Below, piece after piece: positions 17,591 to 26,667 of a DNA stretch of 64,000 nucleotides; position 1 is the first letter of the stretch, and every line of letters begins with the position of its first letter. Both the position numbers and the translations under genes were made by a program. Below the pieces are notes generated by a model that did no database searches, had not been told where the DNA came from, and saw only the letters and a program-made list of their open reading frames with translations. Origin of the DNA: Gordonia namibiensis NBRC 108229 (GTDB lineage: Bacteria; Actinomycetota; Actinomycetes; Mycobacteriales; Mycobacteriaceae); the NCBI RefSeq assembly GCF_000298235.1, contig NZ_BAHE01000006.1, positions 124,001 through 188,000 on the forward strand. The letters are read 5' to 3'.

Positions 17591-19247
17591 GGAGCTCGCC
17601 TTTCAGGACCTTGCCGGTGGGGGTGCGCGGCAGATCGTGCGCGAAGACGATGTCGCGCGGCACCTTGTAGCCGGCGAGCAGGCGACGACCGTGCTCGACG
17701 AGCTCCTCGGCGGTCAGCGTGGCACCCGGCTGCAACAGGACGTAGGCGCGCGGCCGCTCGCCCCACTTCTCGTCCGCGACACCGATGACCGCGACGTCGA
17801 GGACGGCGTCGTGACTCACCAGCGCCTGCTCGACCTCGATGGTCGAGATGTTCTCGCCGCCGGAGATGATGATGTCCTTGGCGCGGTCGCGGAGCTGGAT
17901 GTAGCCGTCGGGGTGCATTACGCCGAGGTCGCCGGTGTGGAACCAGCCGCCCGCGAACGCCTTTCGGGTTTCCTCCTCGTCACGGAAGTACCCGGCCATC
18001 ACGTTGTTGCCGCGCAGCACGATCTCGCCCATGGTCTCGCCGTCGGCGGGGACGTCGACCAGCGGAACCTGGTCGGCGACCACGACGCGCGCGGTCTCGG
18101 CCTGGACCATGCCGACGCCCTGGCGGGAGAGCTTCGCCGCACGATCGTTGGGTTCCAGTGCGCCCCAAGCATCTTGGTACTCGCAGATGGTGTACGGGCC
18201 GTACACCTCGGTGAGGCCGTAGACGTGGACGACGGTCACGCCGATCGCCTCGAGAGAGCCGATCACGGTCGGCGACGGCGGCGCTCCGGCGGTGGTGATG
18301 TGCAGCGGGCGGTCGAGTCGGTGCGCACGCGGCGAGCCGACGATGGTGGTGCAGACGGTCGGGGCACCGCACATGTGGGTGACGCCGAGGTCGTCGATCG
18401 CGTCCCAGATCGCGTCCGCGCGTACGGCACGTAGGCAGACGTGCGTGGCGCCGGCGTGGGTCACCGCCCACGGCGTGCACCAGCCGTTGCAGTGGAACAT
18501 CGGCAGCGTCCACAGGTAGCGCGACGACCCGGTGAACTGGTTGTGGAAGGTCTCGCCGAAGGAGTTCAGGTACGCGCCCCGGTGGGTGTACATGACGCCC
18601 TTGGGCTTACCGGTGGTTCCCGACGTGTAGTTGATCGAGATGATCGTGTTCTCGTCATCGACCGTCCATGGGATCGGCGTCGGATCGAGGTCCTCGGCCG
18701 CGGCCATGTGGTCGTCGTAGGAGACGAGTCCGTCGATGCCGGCGTCGGCGACCGGCCCGGGGGTCACGCCGAATTCGGGATCGGCGATCTCGACGACCGT
18801 CTCGACCTCCGGCACCTGGCCGATGATCGCGGACACGGTCTCGCGGAACTCGGCGTCGAAGTAGAGGGCCTTGGCCCCCGAGTGGTCGAGGATGTAGACC
18901 AGCTCAGGTCCGGCGAGACGCGAGTTGAGGGCGACGAGGACACCGCCGGCCAGCGGCACCGCGTAGTGCGCGATCAGCATCTCGGGGATGTTCGGGGCCA
19001 GGTAGGCCACGCGGTCACCGGGCTTGATCTTCGACGCGAGCACCCGGGCGAGCCGCTGGACGTGGTCGGCGAACTCCGCGTAGGTGTGCCGGCGCTGCCC
19101 GTAGAGGATGGCGGCGCGGTCGGGGAACACCGCCGCCGAACGTTCCAGGAAGCGCAGCGGGCTCATCTCGGAGCGGTTGGCCCCGCCCCATTCCGTGGTC
19201 GAGGGGCCCGTGCCCGTCGCGGACACATCCTGGGTGGAGACCGACAT
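17568..19247 (-). CDS. Fatty-acid/acyl-CoA ligase (FadD-type AMP-binding enzyme)
   Basis: 559 residues from ATG 19247, preceded by GGAGGAACG. Adenylate-forming motifs are present in order: INYTSGTTGKPKGVMYTH (P-loop), the VYGLTEVYGP block, GWFHTGDLGV, DRAKDIIISGGENI and the C-terminal lysine in PTGKVLKGELR. It activates a carboxylic acid as acyl-AMP and transfers it to CoA. The WTLPMFHCNGW sequence is characteristic of the medium-chain/DMSP-lyase-like FadD subgroup. It is divergent from a large ACAD gene and probably supplies acyl-CoA to the neighbouring FadE enzymes. Confidence 0.9.
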   Translation of the reverse strand: MSVSTQDVSATGTGPSTTEWGGANRSEMSPLRFLERSAAVFPDRAAILYGQRRHTYAEFADHVQRLARVLASKIKPGDRVAYLAPNIPEMLIAHYAVPLAGGVLVALNSRLAGPELVYILDHSGAKALYFDAEFRETVSAIIGQVPEVETVVEIADPEFGVTPGPVADAGIDGLVSYDDHMAAAEDLDPTPIPWTVDDENTIISINYTSGTTGKPKGVMYTHRGAYLNSFGETFHNQFTGSSRYLWTLPMFHCNGWCTPWAVTHAGATHVCLRAVRADAIWDAIDDLGVTHMCGAPTVCTTIVGSPRAHRLDRPLHITTAGAPPSPTVIGSLEAIGVTVVHVYGLTEVYGPYTICEYQDAWGALEPNDRAAKLSRQGVGMVQAETARVVVADQVPLVDVPADGETMGEIVLRGNNVMAGYFRDEEETRKAFAGGWFHTGDLGVMHPDGYIQLRDRAKDIIISGGENISTIEVEQALVSHDAVLDVAVIGVADEKWGERPRAYVLLQPGATLTAEELVEHGRRLLAGYKVPRDIVFAHDLPRTPTGKVLKGELREQARAE

Positions 19248-19465
19248 CGTTCCTCCGTTTTCTCGCGACCGTGTGGCAGGACCGGGAGATTGTGACGGTC
19301 CATACGTGCGACGGCGATCCAAGGTACTGATCACATCGAAATGCCTGCACCCTCCAAAGTGGGGGTTCGGTGCCGACACCGTGACCGGATTGGTGCACTC
19401 CCCGAGCCCGTAGTAGGCGCCACAAAAGGTGGGACGAAGGCGTGCGCACTACGTACGGTGGATCC

Positions 19466-21517
19466 ATGGCAACTCCCACAGAGAGTCCCACCCCGTCGCA
19501 GCACACCCCGATCGCCAAGGAGCCGACCCCCGACGATCCGGTCACTCCTCCCGGCGTCTCCGCCGATGACGACCTGTCGGCCGACGAGCGCGCGCTGCTC
19601 GTCGACAACCTCCGGTTCGCCCTCGACGGCCGGTGGCGCGCCACCCGGGAATTCGTCCGCGAGAACTCCAACCGAGCCGACCTGCTCCCCGATCCCTCCC
19701 GCACGCTGGAGGAGGCACGCACCCACACCCTCGAGGTGATGCGGGAGCTGGCGTCGCAGGGCTTCGCATCCGCCGGCTTCGCCGCCGATCACGGTGGCAC
19801 CGGCGACATCGGCTCCTCGATCACCGCGATCGAGATGCTCGGTTACGCCGATCTCTCGCTGATGGTGAAGGCCGGCGTGCAGTGGGGTCTGTTCGGCGGC
19901 GCGGTCGAGAACCTCGGCACCAAGCGTCACCACGACAAGTACGTGCCCGGCATCATCAACCTGGACATCCTGGGCTGTTTCGCGATGACCGAGACCGGCC
20001 ACGGCTCCAATGTGCAGGCCATCGAGACCACCGCCACCTACGACCGCGACGCCCGCGAGTTCGTGATCCACTCCCCCACCCCGTCGTCACGCAAGGACTA
20101 CATCGGCGGTGCGGCCGAGCACGCCCGATTCGCGGCGGTCTTCGCCCAGCTCATCACCGGCGGACCCGACGAGGAGCCGGAGGGGCGCGGGGTGCACTGC
20201 TTCGTCGTGCCGATCCGCGACGAGGACGGCAACGACCTGCCCGGCGTCACCACCAGCGACTGCGGTTACAAGGGTGGTCTCGCCGGCGTCGACAACGGTC
20301 GCATCATGTTCGACAACGTGCGCGTTCCCGCGGAGAACCTCCTCAACCGGTACGCCGACGTCGCCGAGGACGGCAGCTACAGCTCGCCGATCGAGAACAT
20401 CAACCGTCGTTTCTTCACCATGCTCGGCACGCTGATCCGAGGCCGGGTGAGCGTGGCCGCGACGGCGGGTGCCGCGGGTCGCAAGGCACTGACCCTCGCC
20501 ACCAGGTACGGCCTGATCCGCAAGCAGTTCGAGGCGCCGGAGGCCACCGACGAGATCACGGTGATGGACTACCTCGGACACCAGCGGAAACTGCTCCCGC
20601 TCATCGCCAAGTCGTACGCCATCGCGTTCGCACAGAACGAGATCGTGGCCGAGCTGCACGAGGTCCAGTCGTCGGCGCCCGACGACTCCGACGCGGGGCG
20701 CCAGCGCCAGCTCGAGGGGCAGGCAGCCGGCCTCAAGGCCTATGCGACCTGGCACGCCTCGCATTCGATCAATGTCAGCCGCGAGGCCTGCGGCGGCGCC
20801 GGGTACCTCGACGAGAACCAACTGTCGATCATTCGCGGCGACATCGACGTGTTCACCACCTTCGAAGGTGACAACACGATCATGATGCAGCTCATCGCCA
20901 AGGAACTGCTCTCGTCCTACTCCGATGACGTGCAGGGCCTTTCGGCGGGTGGTTGGGTCCGCTTCATCGCGGGGATGGCCCGCGACGTGGTCGCCGAGAA
21001 GACCGCCGTCCGGCAGGTGGTGCAGACACTGCTCGACAGCTCCGACGAGGACACCGAGAAGTCCGCACTCACCGACCGCAGTACGCAGATCCGACTCTTC
21101 CGCAATCGTGAGGACCACCTCGTCCGCACCTGTGCGCAGCGTCTGCGACGAGCCCTCGACGACGACAACGACGCCTTCGACGTCTTCAACAACGCACAGG
21201 ACCACCTGCTGAAGGTCGGGCACGCGCACATCGAGCGCGTGGTGCTCGAGGCCTTCGTCGAGGGGATCGAGAACTGCGATTCCCGTTCTGCCGCAGAGCT
21301 GTTGGGCAAGGTGTGCGACCTGTTCGTCTACTCCGCCCTCGAAGCCGACCTGTCGTGGTTCATGATGCACCGCCACATCTCGGTGGAGCGGGCCAAGGCG
21401 GTCCGGCGCGGCGTCAACGAGTTGTGCCAGGAACTGCGTCCGCACGCACGGTCCCTCGTCGACGCTTTCGGCGTCCCCGAGGAACTGCTCCGCGCACCGA
21501 TGCTCGTGAACGGCTGA
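19466..21517 (+). CDS. Large acyl-CoA dehydrogenase/oxidase-family protein
   Basis: 683 residues from ATG 19466 (a GTG at 19442 is an alternative). The middle is an ACAD core (CFAMTETGHGSNVQ, RKQFEAPEATDEITVMDY, FTTFEGDNTIMMQ). About 190 extra C-terminal residues match the acyl-CoA oxidase C-terminal domain. EGDNTIMMQ is the ACOX form of the catalytic region, so it may pass electrons to oxygen instead of ETF. Its peroxide would be relevant to the catalase genes that follow, which is inference. A strong terminator follows the stop. Confidence 0.87.
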   Translation: MATPTESPTPSQHTPIAKEPTPDDPVTPPGVSADDDLSADERALLVDNLRFALDGRWRATREFVRENSNRADLLPDPSRTLEEARTHTLEVMRELASQGFASAGFAADHGGTGDIGSSITAIEMLGYADLSLMVKAGVQWGLFGGAVENLGTKRHHDKYVPGIINLDILGCFAMTETGHGSNVQAIETTATYDRDAREFVIHSPTPSSRKDYIGGAAEHARFAAVFAQLITGGPDEEPEGRGVHCFVVPIRDEDGNDLPGVTTSDCGYKGGLAGVDNGRIMFDNVRVPAENLLNRYADVAEDGSYSSPIENINRRFFTMLGTLIRGRVSVAATAGAAGRKALTLATRYGLIRKQFEAPEATDEITVMDYLGHQRKLLPLIAKSYAIAFAQNEIVAELHEVQSSAPDDSDAGRQRQLEGQAAGLKAYATWHASHSINVSREACGGAGYLDENQLSIIRGDIDVFTTFEGDNTIMMQLIAKELLSSYSDDVQGLSAGGWVRFIAGMARDVVAEKTAVRQVVQTLLDSSDEDTEKSALTDRSTQIRLFRNREDHLVRTCAQRLRRALDDDNDAFDVFNNAQDHLLKVGHAHIERVVLEAFVEGIENCDSRSAAELLGKVCDLFVYSALEADLSWFMMHRHISVERAKAVRRGVNELCQELRPHARSLVDAFGVPEELLRAPMLVNG

Positions 21518-21540
21518 CCCCCGAGACGAACTCGATCTGA

Positions 21541-21579
21541 CACTGCGCCCGGCCTGAATCACTCAGGCCGGGCGCAGTG
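21541..21579 (+). terminator. Intrinsic terminator of the large ACAD gene
   Basis: A perfect 17-base-pair stem, CACTGCGCCCGGCCTGA at 21541-21557 and TCAGGCCGGGCGCAGTG at 21563-21579, loop ATCAC, followed by TTTTG. It starts 24 bases after the stop codon. Confidence 0.93.
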
Positions 21580-21583
21580 TTTT

Positions 21584-21852
21584 GTGCGCCCGTGTTTGGA
21601 AAGTGGGCAACTCGGGCACCACTGCCCCGACGCCGCGGTGAAGACACCGGCGCGGCGCTACCGAACGATCGCGCAACCGTTCGACCTTCACGGTCGACGC
21701 TTGCCGCGAATCGTCTTGGGAACCAAGCACGCTCGTCGACGCCTGGGTCCGCGACCGCCACGGGACCGCCGCGATCAACGTCGATCGCAGACACCGAGTC
21801 CTGCCGGGCCTCATCCGCCGGCGGCTACACCACGACGACCGTCAGGGGAATC
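21584..21852 (+). other. Gene-free spacer upstream of the manganese catalase
   Basis: About 270 bases after the terminator with no convincing gene on either strand. The catalase frame stays open upstream through this stretch, but the translated sequence is Arg/Ser/Thr-rich and lacks family motifs, and the good ribosome site (AGGGGAATC) is at the 21853 ATG. It probably holds the catalase promoter and leader; no clear -10/-35 pair was identified. Confidence 0.5.
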
Positions 21853-22767
21853 ATGTTCCGCCATACCGATTACATGCAGTTCGACGTCAAGCCCGAAAAG
21901 CCCGACCCCGTCTACGCGCGCAAGCTGCAGGAACTGCTCGGCGGCGCCTACGGCGAGATGACCGTGACCATGCAGTACCTCATGCAGGGCTGGAACTGCC
22001 GCATGAAGGGAAAGTACAAAGACCTCATCATGGACATCGCGACCGAGGAGATCGGTCACGTGGAGATGATCGCCACGATGGTCGCCCGCCTGCTCGAGGG
22101 TGCACCGGTCACCGACGCGACCGCGAACGCACTCGGTGATCCCGTGGTCGCAGCGGTCCTCGGTGGCTCCGACCCCACCCAGGCCATCTTCTCCGGTGGC
22201 GGCCCGCGCCTCGCCGACAGCAACGGTGTGCCCTGGAACAGCGGGTACATCACCCACAGCGGCAACCTGCTGGCGGACTTCCACGCGAACGTGACCGCCG
22301 AGGCACAGGGACGGGTACAGACCGCCCGCCTGTGGCACATGACCGATGATCCCGGCGTGAAGGACATGCTCCGGTTCAACCTCGCCCGCGACACGTTCCA
22401 CCAGAACCTCTGGCTCAAGGCCATCGAAGAGCTCAAGGAGGACGGTCTGGAGGGCACCATCGCCCCGGACGACCTGTTCGACGAGGAGTACAGCGAGCAC
22501 GCCAGCACGCTGTGGCATTTGTCCGACGGCGCCGACTCGGACAAGGGCGGCTGGGCCAGCGGTCCCACCCCGGACGGGCAGCACGAGTTCAAGTTCCTCG
22601 CCGACCCGCAGCCGCTCGGCGACCGTCAATCCGGTCCGCCGCCGGACCCGAAGCTCTACGCGACCTACGATGGCGCCATGGGAGACCCGCAGAAGCCGCA
22701 GTTCGGCACTGAGAAGGGTGTCATGGGCAAGATCAAGGACGTCGTCGATCCCGATCCGACCGGCTAG
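21853..22767 (+). CDS. Manganese (non-haem) catalase
   Basis: 304 residues. The dimanganese ligands sit at the family positions: E35 (AYGEMTVTMQY), E66 and H69 (EEIGHVEM), E150 (VTAEAQGRVQ) and H183 (DTFHQNLW). It disproportionates hydrogen peroxide in the cytoplasm. The C-terminal 60 residues are Pro/Gly/Asp-rich and probably wrap the subunit, as known for this family. ATG 21853 follows AGGGGAATC. Confidence 0.92.
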   Translation: MFRHTDYMQFDVKPEKPDPVYARKLQELLGGAYGEMTVTMQYLMQGWNCRMKGKYKDLIMDIATEEIGHVEMIATMVARLLEGAPVTDATANALGDPVVAAVLGGSDPTQAIFSGGGPRLADSNGVPWNSGYITHSGNLLADFHANVTAEAQGRVQTARLWHMTDDPGVKDMLRFNLARDTFHQNLWLKAIEELKEDGLEGTIAPDDLFDEEYSEHASTLWHLSDGADSDKGGWASGPTPDGQHEFKFLADPQPLGDRQSGPPPDPKLYATYDGAMGDPQKPQFGTEKGVMGKIKDVVDPDPTG

Positions 22768-22782
22768 AAACCCGTCGTCGGT

Positions 22783-22824
22783 ACGGCAGGCCGCGGACTC
22801 CCGAGGGGTTCGCGGCCCTGCCGT
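22783..22824 (+). terminator. Hairpin between the two catalase-related genes
   Basis: ACGGCAGGCCGCG at 22783-22795 pairs with CGCGGCCCTGCCGT at 22811-22824, 13 pairs with one bulged base. No T tract follows. It is a possible terminator or mRNA-stability stem after the manganese catalase. Confidence 0.5.
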
Positions 22825-22859
22825 GTCGTCGGCGGTGCCGCTTCATCTACGGAGGTGCC

Positions 22860-23576
22860 ATGCCTGACCTGCCAGATCTCATCACCACGCCGTTCCGCTG
22901 GCTCGGTGCCCTACGGCACGCCCGCGTGTTCCATCCGGACGGCCTGCTCTGCGGCGGCACGGCGTCGGTCTCCGGCGACCATCCGCTGCCCTTCCGATCC
23001 GGACCGGTCACGGTCCGCCTGTCGAAGGGCATCGGCACCCCGGGCGGCCTGCCCGACATCGTCGGTGTGGCCGTGCGGTTCCCCGCCGTGGCCCCGACGA
23101 ACGCCCCCGCCGAAGCTCCCACCCCGGACGTCACCGGCGACGCCGCCTCCGGCGCCTGGGACCTCCTGATGGCCGGGCCCGCACCGCTGTCGGGTCGCCT
23201 CCCGGTGCCGCTGCCGGCCACCCACTGGGCCCCGACCGCCGTGTCGAGCCTGACGCCTTACCGCTACGACGGCGAGCTCTACTGGATCCGTGCCCGCATC
23301 ATCGAGCCGACCGGGCCGTCGGGGCTGAATGTCGAGGATCTCGCCGCCTGCCTGCGCACCAAACGGCCGGTCGTCATCATCCTCGAAGCCGGGTTCGGAC
23401 GATTCGTGCCACTGGCCCGGATCGAACTCGATCACGTCCTGACCGGGCTCGACATCGACTTCGATCCGATCCTGCACCGTCCCGACGGGGTCGAGTTCGC
23501 GCCGTCCTGGCTGGGCGACCTGCGCCGCCGCGCTTACCGCGACAGCCGCAAGGGACGTCACTCGGTGGTGTCCTGA
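22860..23576 (+). CDS. Uncharacterised protein with haem-catalase-like motifs
   Basis: 238 residues, start backed by GGAGGTGCC. The order HPDGLLCGGTASVSG (H25), VRLSKGIGTPGGLPDIVGVA (52-71) and WDLLMAGP (100-107) parallels the distal-His, VRFS...RDxRGFA and WDLVGNNxP blocks of haem catalases. No clear proximal Tyr motif (RxFxYxDTH) can be found, and the protein is half the usual length. It may be a minimal catalase-fold protein or one that has lost haem chemistry. It follows the manganese catalase by about 90 bases. Confidence 0.65.
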   Translation: MPDLPDLITTPFRWLGALRHARVFHPDGLLCGGTASVSGDHPLPFRSGPVTVRLSKGIGTPGGLPDIVGVAVRFPAVAPTNAPAEAPTPDVTGDAASGAWDLLMAGPAPLSGRLPVPLPATHWAPTAVSSLTPYRYDGELYWIRARIIEPTGPSGLNVEDLAACLRTKRPVVIILEAGFGRFVPLARIELDHVLTGLDIDFDPILHRPDGVEFAPSWLGDLRRRAYRDSRKGRHSVVS

Positions 23577-24220
23577 CCCTCCACGGGATCTTCCGGATCG
23601 GCCTTGCGGGATTCGTCCTTGCCGATGGAGGGCTTCTTCGCCGACGGCGGTAGACCCATCCGAACGGCGGCGTGTGCCTGCGTGAGTTCGCTGCGGAACA
23701 CCTCGACGTCGCGCGCCCAGGCCTGGGCGAGATCGCCGGAGGTGAGCCGCACCCCCACGCCTTTACGGCGCCGCGGCACCCCGTGGAGTTCACCAAGCGC
23801 ACGAGCGCTCTCCCAGTCCTCGGGTGTCGCGGAGTTGTTGGGCGGATAGATCTTCTCGATGTCGGCGAGCGGCGTCGTCACCGCCCCTTGCCGCAGCGTC
23901 GTCTCGGTGAGTTCGACGGAGACGTGGCGTCGGGCCGCGGACACCTGGACGAGAGAGAAGCCGAACAGGATCACCAGGAAGATGATGAGGACCGGCCAGT
24001 GCACCTGTCCCGGGCCGGCGATCTCCATGATCAGGACGGCGAGGACGAGCACGGGTCCGATGAGGACCACCCACCTGCTGCCGCCGGGTTCGTAGAAGAG
24101 AACCTCGCCCGGGTCCACTTCCGCTTCGGCCGCTTCGGCCTCATCCGGTTCGGCCGCCTCGGGTTCGACCGGGTCGACCTCGTCGCCCGGGTCGGCTGGG
24201 TCCGGGGTCTCGTCGGTCAC
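23558..24220 (-). CDS. Conserved membrane protein (Rv0513-like, DUF3093-type)
   Basis: 220 residues from GTG 24220, which overlaps the preceding stop as GTGA. An acidic N-terminus (1-40) is followed by VLFYEPGGSRWVVLIGPVLV and two membrane segments (about 50-68 and 73-93), then a soluble region with TETTLRQGAVTTPLADIEKI that resembles a PH-like domain. The function is unknown. It is the last of three overlapping membrane-protein genes downstream of hemB and overlaps the convergent 22860 gene by 19 bases at its 3' end. Confidence 0.75.
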   Translation of the reverse strand: MTDETPDPADPGDEVDPVEPEAAEPDEAEAAEAEVDPGEVLFYEPGGSRWVVLIGPVLVLAVLIMEIAGPGQVHWPVLIIFLVILFGFSLVQVSAARRHVSVELTETTLRQGAVTTPLADIEKIYPPNNSATPEDWESARALGELHGVPRRRKGVGVRLTSGDLAQAWARDVEVFRSELTQAHAAVRMGLPPSAKKPSIGKDESRKADPEDPVEGQDTTE

Positions 24221-24660
24221 GGCTTCTTCTTGCGCGGCGTGCGCTGCTTCTTGGGTTCGGGCGCCTTGCCGGTGTACCAGGTCTCCGAGTCCGGTCGGTA
24301 GGCCAGCAGCGAGCCGAACAGCCCGATGATGCCTGCCAGCAACGCCAGCGCGAACACCGGCGAGCCGAGACCGACACTGAGGAACAGCAGCATCGCGACG
24401 ACGACGAGGGTCAGTGCCGACAACGACGACCGCCAACGTGCGTCACCCGTGAACGCCTTGCTGCCCAGCAGGATGTAGGCGACACCGACGATCAGGACGA
24501 GGATGCCGAGCGTCGCCGAGGACATCGACCCGGAGTCGTCGACCGCGGACAGGATCACCACGAGGAGACCGAGCACGGCCAGGAGTGCTCCCGACACAAC
24601 CCAGCACCGGTAGGCCCAGACGACGAGTTTCGGACGCTGTGCCGGGTCGGGACTTGTCAC
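24217..24660 (-). CDS. Small membrane protein of unknown function
   Basis: 147 residues with four hydrophobic segments (roughly 17-38, 46-64, 80-98 and 100-118) and a very basic C-terminus ([11 protein letters not shown]). GTG 24660 overlaps the upstream stop as GTGA, and its own stop overlaps the next start, so all three genes are probably translated together. No enzymatic motif is seen. Confidence 0.75.
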   Translation of the reverse strand: MTSPDPAQRPKLVVWAYRCWVVSGALLAVLGLLVVILSAVDDSGSMSSATLGILVLIVGVAYILLGSKAFTGDARWRSSLSALTLVVVAMLLFLSVGLGSPVFALALLAGIIGLFGSLLAYRPDSETWYTGKAPEPKKQRTPRKKKP

Positions 24661-25553
24661 TGCTTCTTCGGTCCTTCGCTGTCGGGGTCGGGGTTCTCGT
24701 GCTTGCGGAGGTCGGGTGTCCCACCGCGGTCGGCACCGGATGAACTGTCACCATACGGCGTGTCACCGGACTGCGCCCCCGGCTGTGACGGAGATCCGTA
24801 CGGATTCGGGGTCGTCTCGGGCGACGCCGGAGACTGGTTGTGGCCGTATGGATTCTGACCGTATGGCCCCTGCCCGTAGGGATTGTCCCCGTACGGATTC
24901 TGACCGTAGGGACCCTGGCCGTAGGGGTTCTGGCCATAGGGGTTCTGGCCATAAGGGTTCTGGCCATGAGGATTCTGACCATAGGAATTCTGGCCGTACG
25001 GGTACGGGGCTGCGGCGGGCGGGACGGGCCGCGGCTTGCGTTCCTCCGCCATGCGCCGGCAGTACTTCTCGGAGTCACCCCGCATCAACAGCACCGTCGC
25101 GCCCAGTGCGGCGACGCCGCTGATGACCAGCGGCACCATCGCCCACGCCGGCTCGGTGTCGCCGAACAGCGAGAAGACCAGGTTGACGACGATGTAGACG
25201 CCCATCGCCCCCAGCACGATGCGGGCCCAGTTGTAGCCCTTGCGGGTGAACCAGACGACCAGGGCGGTGATCGCGGTCAGGAACACCGACATCGCGACGA
25301 GGACGCCGACGACGAAACCGGACGAGGTCATGAACTGCAGCTGATCCTCGGAGACACCCTGCTGCGGGTTGTCGCGGATCTGATCGCGGACCATGTCGAC
25401 GAAGGTGCCGGTCTGGGCGAACAGCGCGACGATCTGGCCGACGACGACCAACACCCACAGCTCGACGGCGATGGAGATCGAATCCGGGATCGCCGGGCGC
25501 TGCTGCGCGTCGGGGTCGGACGAGGCGCGCATCGGGTCGAACGGTGCGGACAT
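24657..25553 (-). CDS. Membrane protein with PYGQN repeat tail
   Basis: 298 residues. Four membrane segments lie in residues 27-155, followed by a cytoplasmic or surface tail with about eleven PYGQN-type pentapeptides (185-239) and a Ser/Pro/Gly-rich end. Repeat variants include [10 protein letters not shown] and PYGQG. Such tails occur in actinobacterial membrane proteins next to hemB, but no function is assigned. It starts 64 bases after the hemB stop on the same strand. Confidence 0.78.
   Translation of the reverse strand: MSAPFDPMRASSDPDAQQRPAIPDSISIAVELWVLVVVGQIVALFAQTGTFVDMVRDQIRDNPQQGVSEDQLQFMTSSGFVVGVLVAMSVFLTAITALVVWFTRKGYNWARIVLGAMGVYIVVNLVFSLFGDTEPAWAMVPLVISGVAALGATVLLMRGDSEKYCRRMAEERKPRPVPPAAAPYPYGQNSYGQNPHGQNPYGQNPYGQNPYGQGPYGQNPYGDNPYGQGPYGQNPYGHNQSPASPETTPNPYGSPSQPGAQSGDTPYGDSSSGADRGGTPDLRKHENPDPDSEGPKKQ
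24837..25001 (-). repeat. In-frame 15-base tandem repeat (PYGQN)
   Basis: Eleven degenerate 15-base units encode the pentapeptide tail of the 24657-25553 protein. Third-position changes between units keep the peptide, which suggests selection on the protein. Such arrays are prone to unit-number variation between strains. Confidence 0.85.
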
Positions 25554-25617
25554 GGCACCAGCCTAATCGGACGCGACCCCGGCCCCGTGCACGCGTCCCG
25601 GAGCCGCTGCGGTCAGC

Positions 25618-26595
<978 letters not shown>

Positions 26596-26611
26596 GTCGT
26601 CTCCTTCGTCT

Positions 26612-26664
26612 CACGGCCCTTCGAGGCTCGTCGCTATCGCTCCTCACACCTCAGGGAGCAGAGG
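26612..26664. repeat. Dispersed intergenic repeat (family 2), third copy
   Basis: CCCTTCGAGGCTCGTCGCTA at 26618-26637 and CACCTCAGGGAGC nearby match the copy at 343-389 with few changes and a one-base insertion near the right end. It fills the hemD-hemB gap and ends next to the hemD stop. Confidence 0.75.
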
Positions 26665-26667
26665 AGC

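Noticed and set aside
21640..21840. Fragment of a protein-like frame (DAWVRDRHGTAAINVDRR)
   Set aside because: It looked like a piece of a real protein in one frame, but there is no start, no ribosome site and no second conserved block; too short to call a pseudogene.
21577..21852. Extension of the manganese catalase frame upstream
   Set aside because: It begins inside the terminator stem and lacks similarity to the family, whose N-terminus (FRHTDYMQFD) matches the 21853 start.
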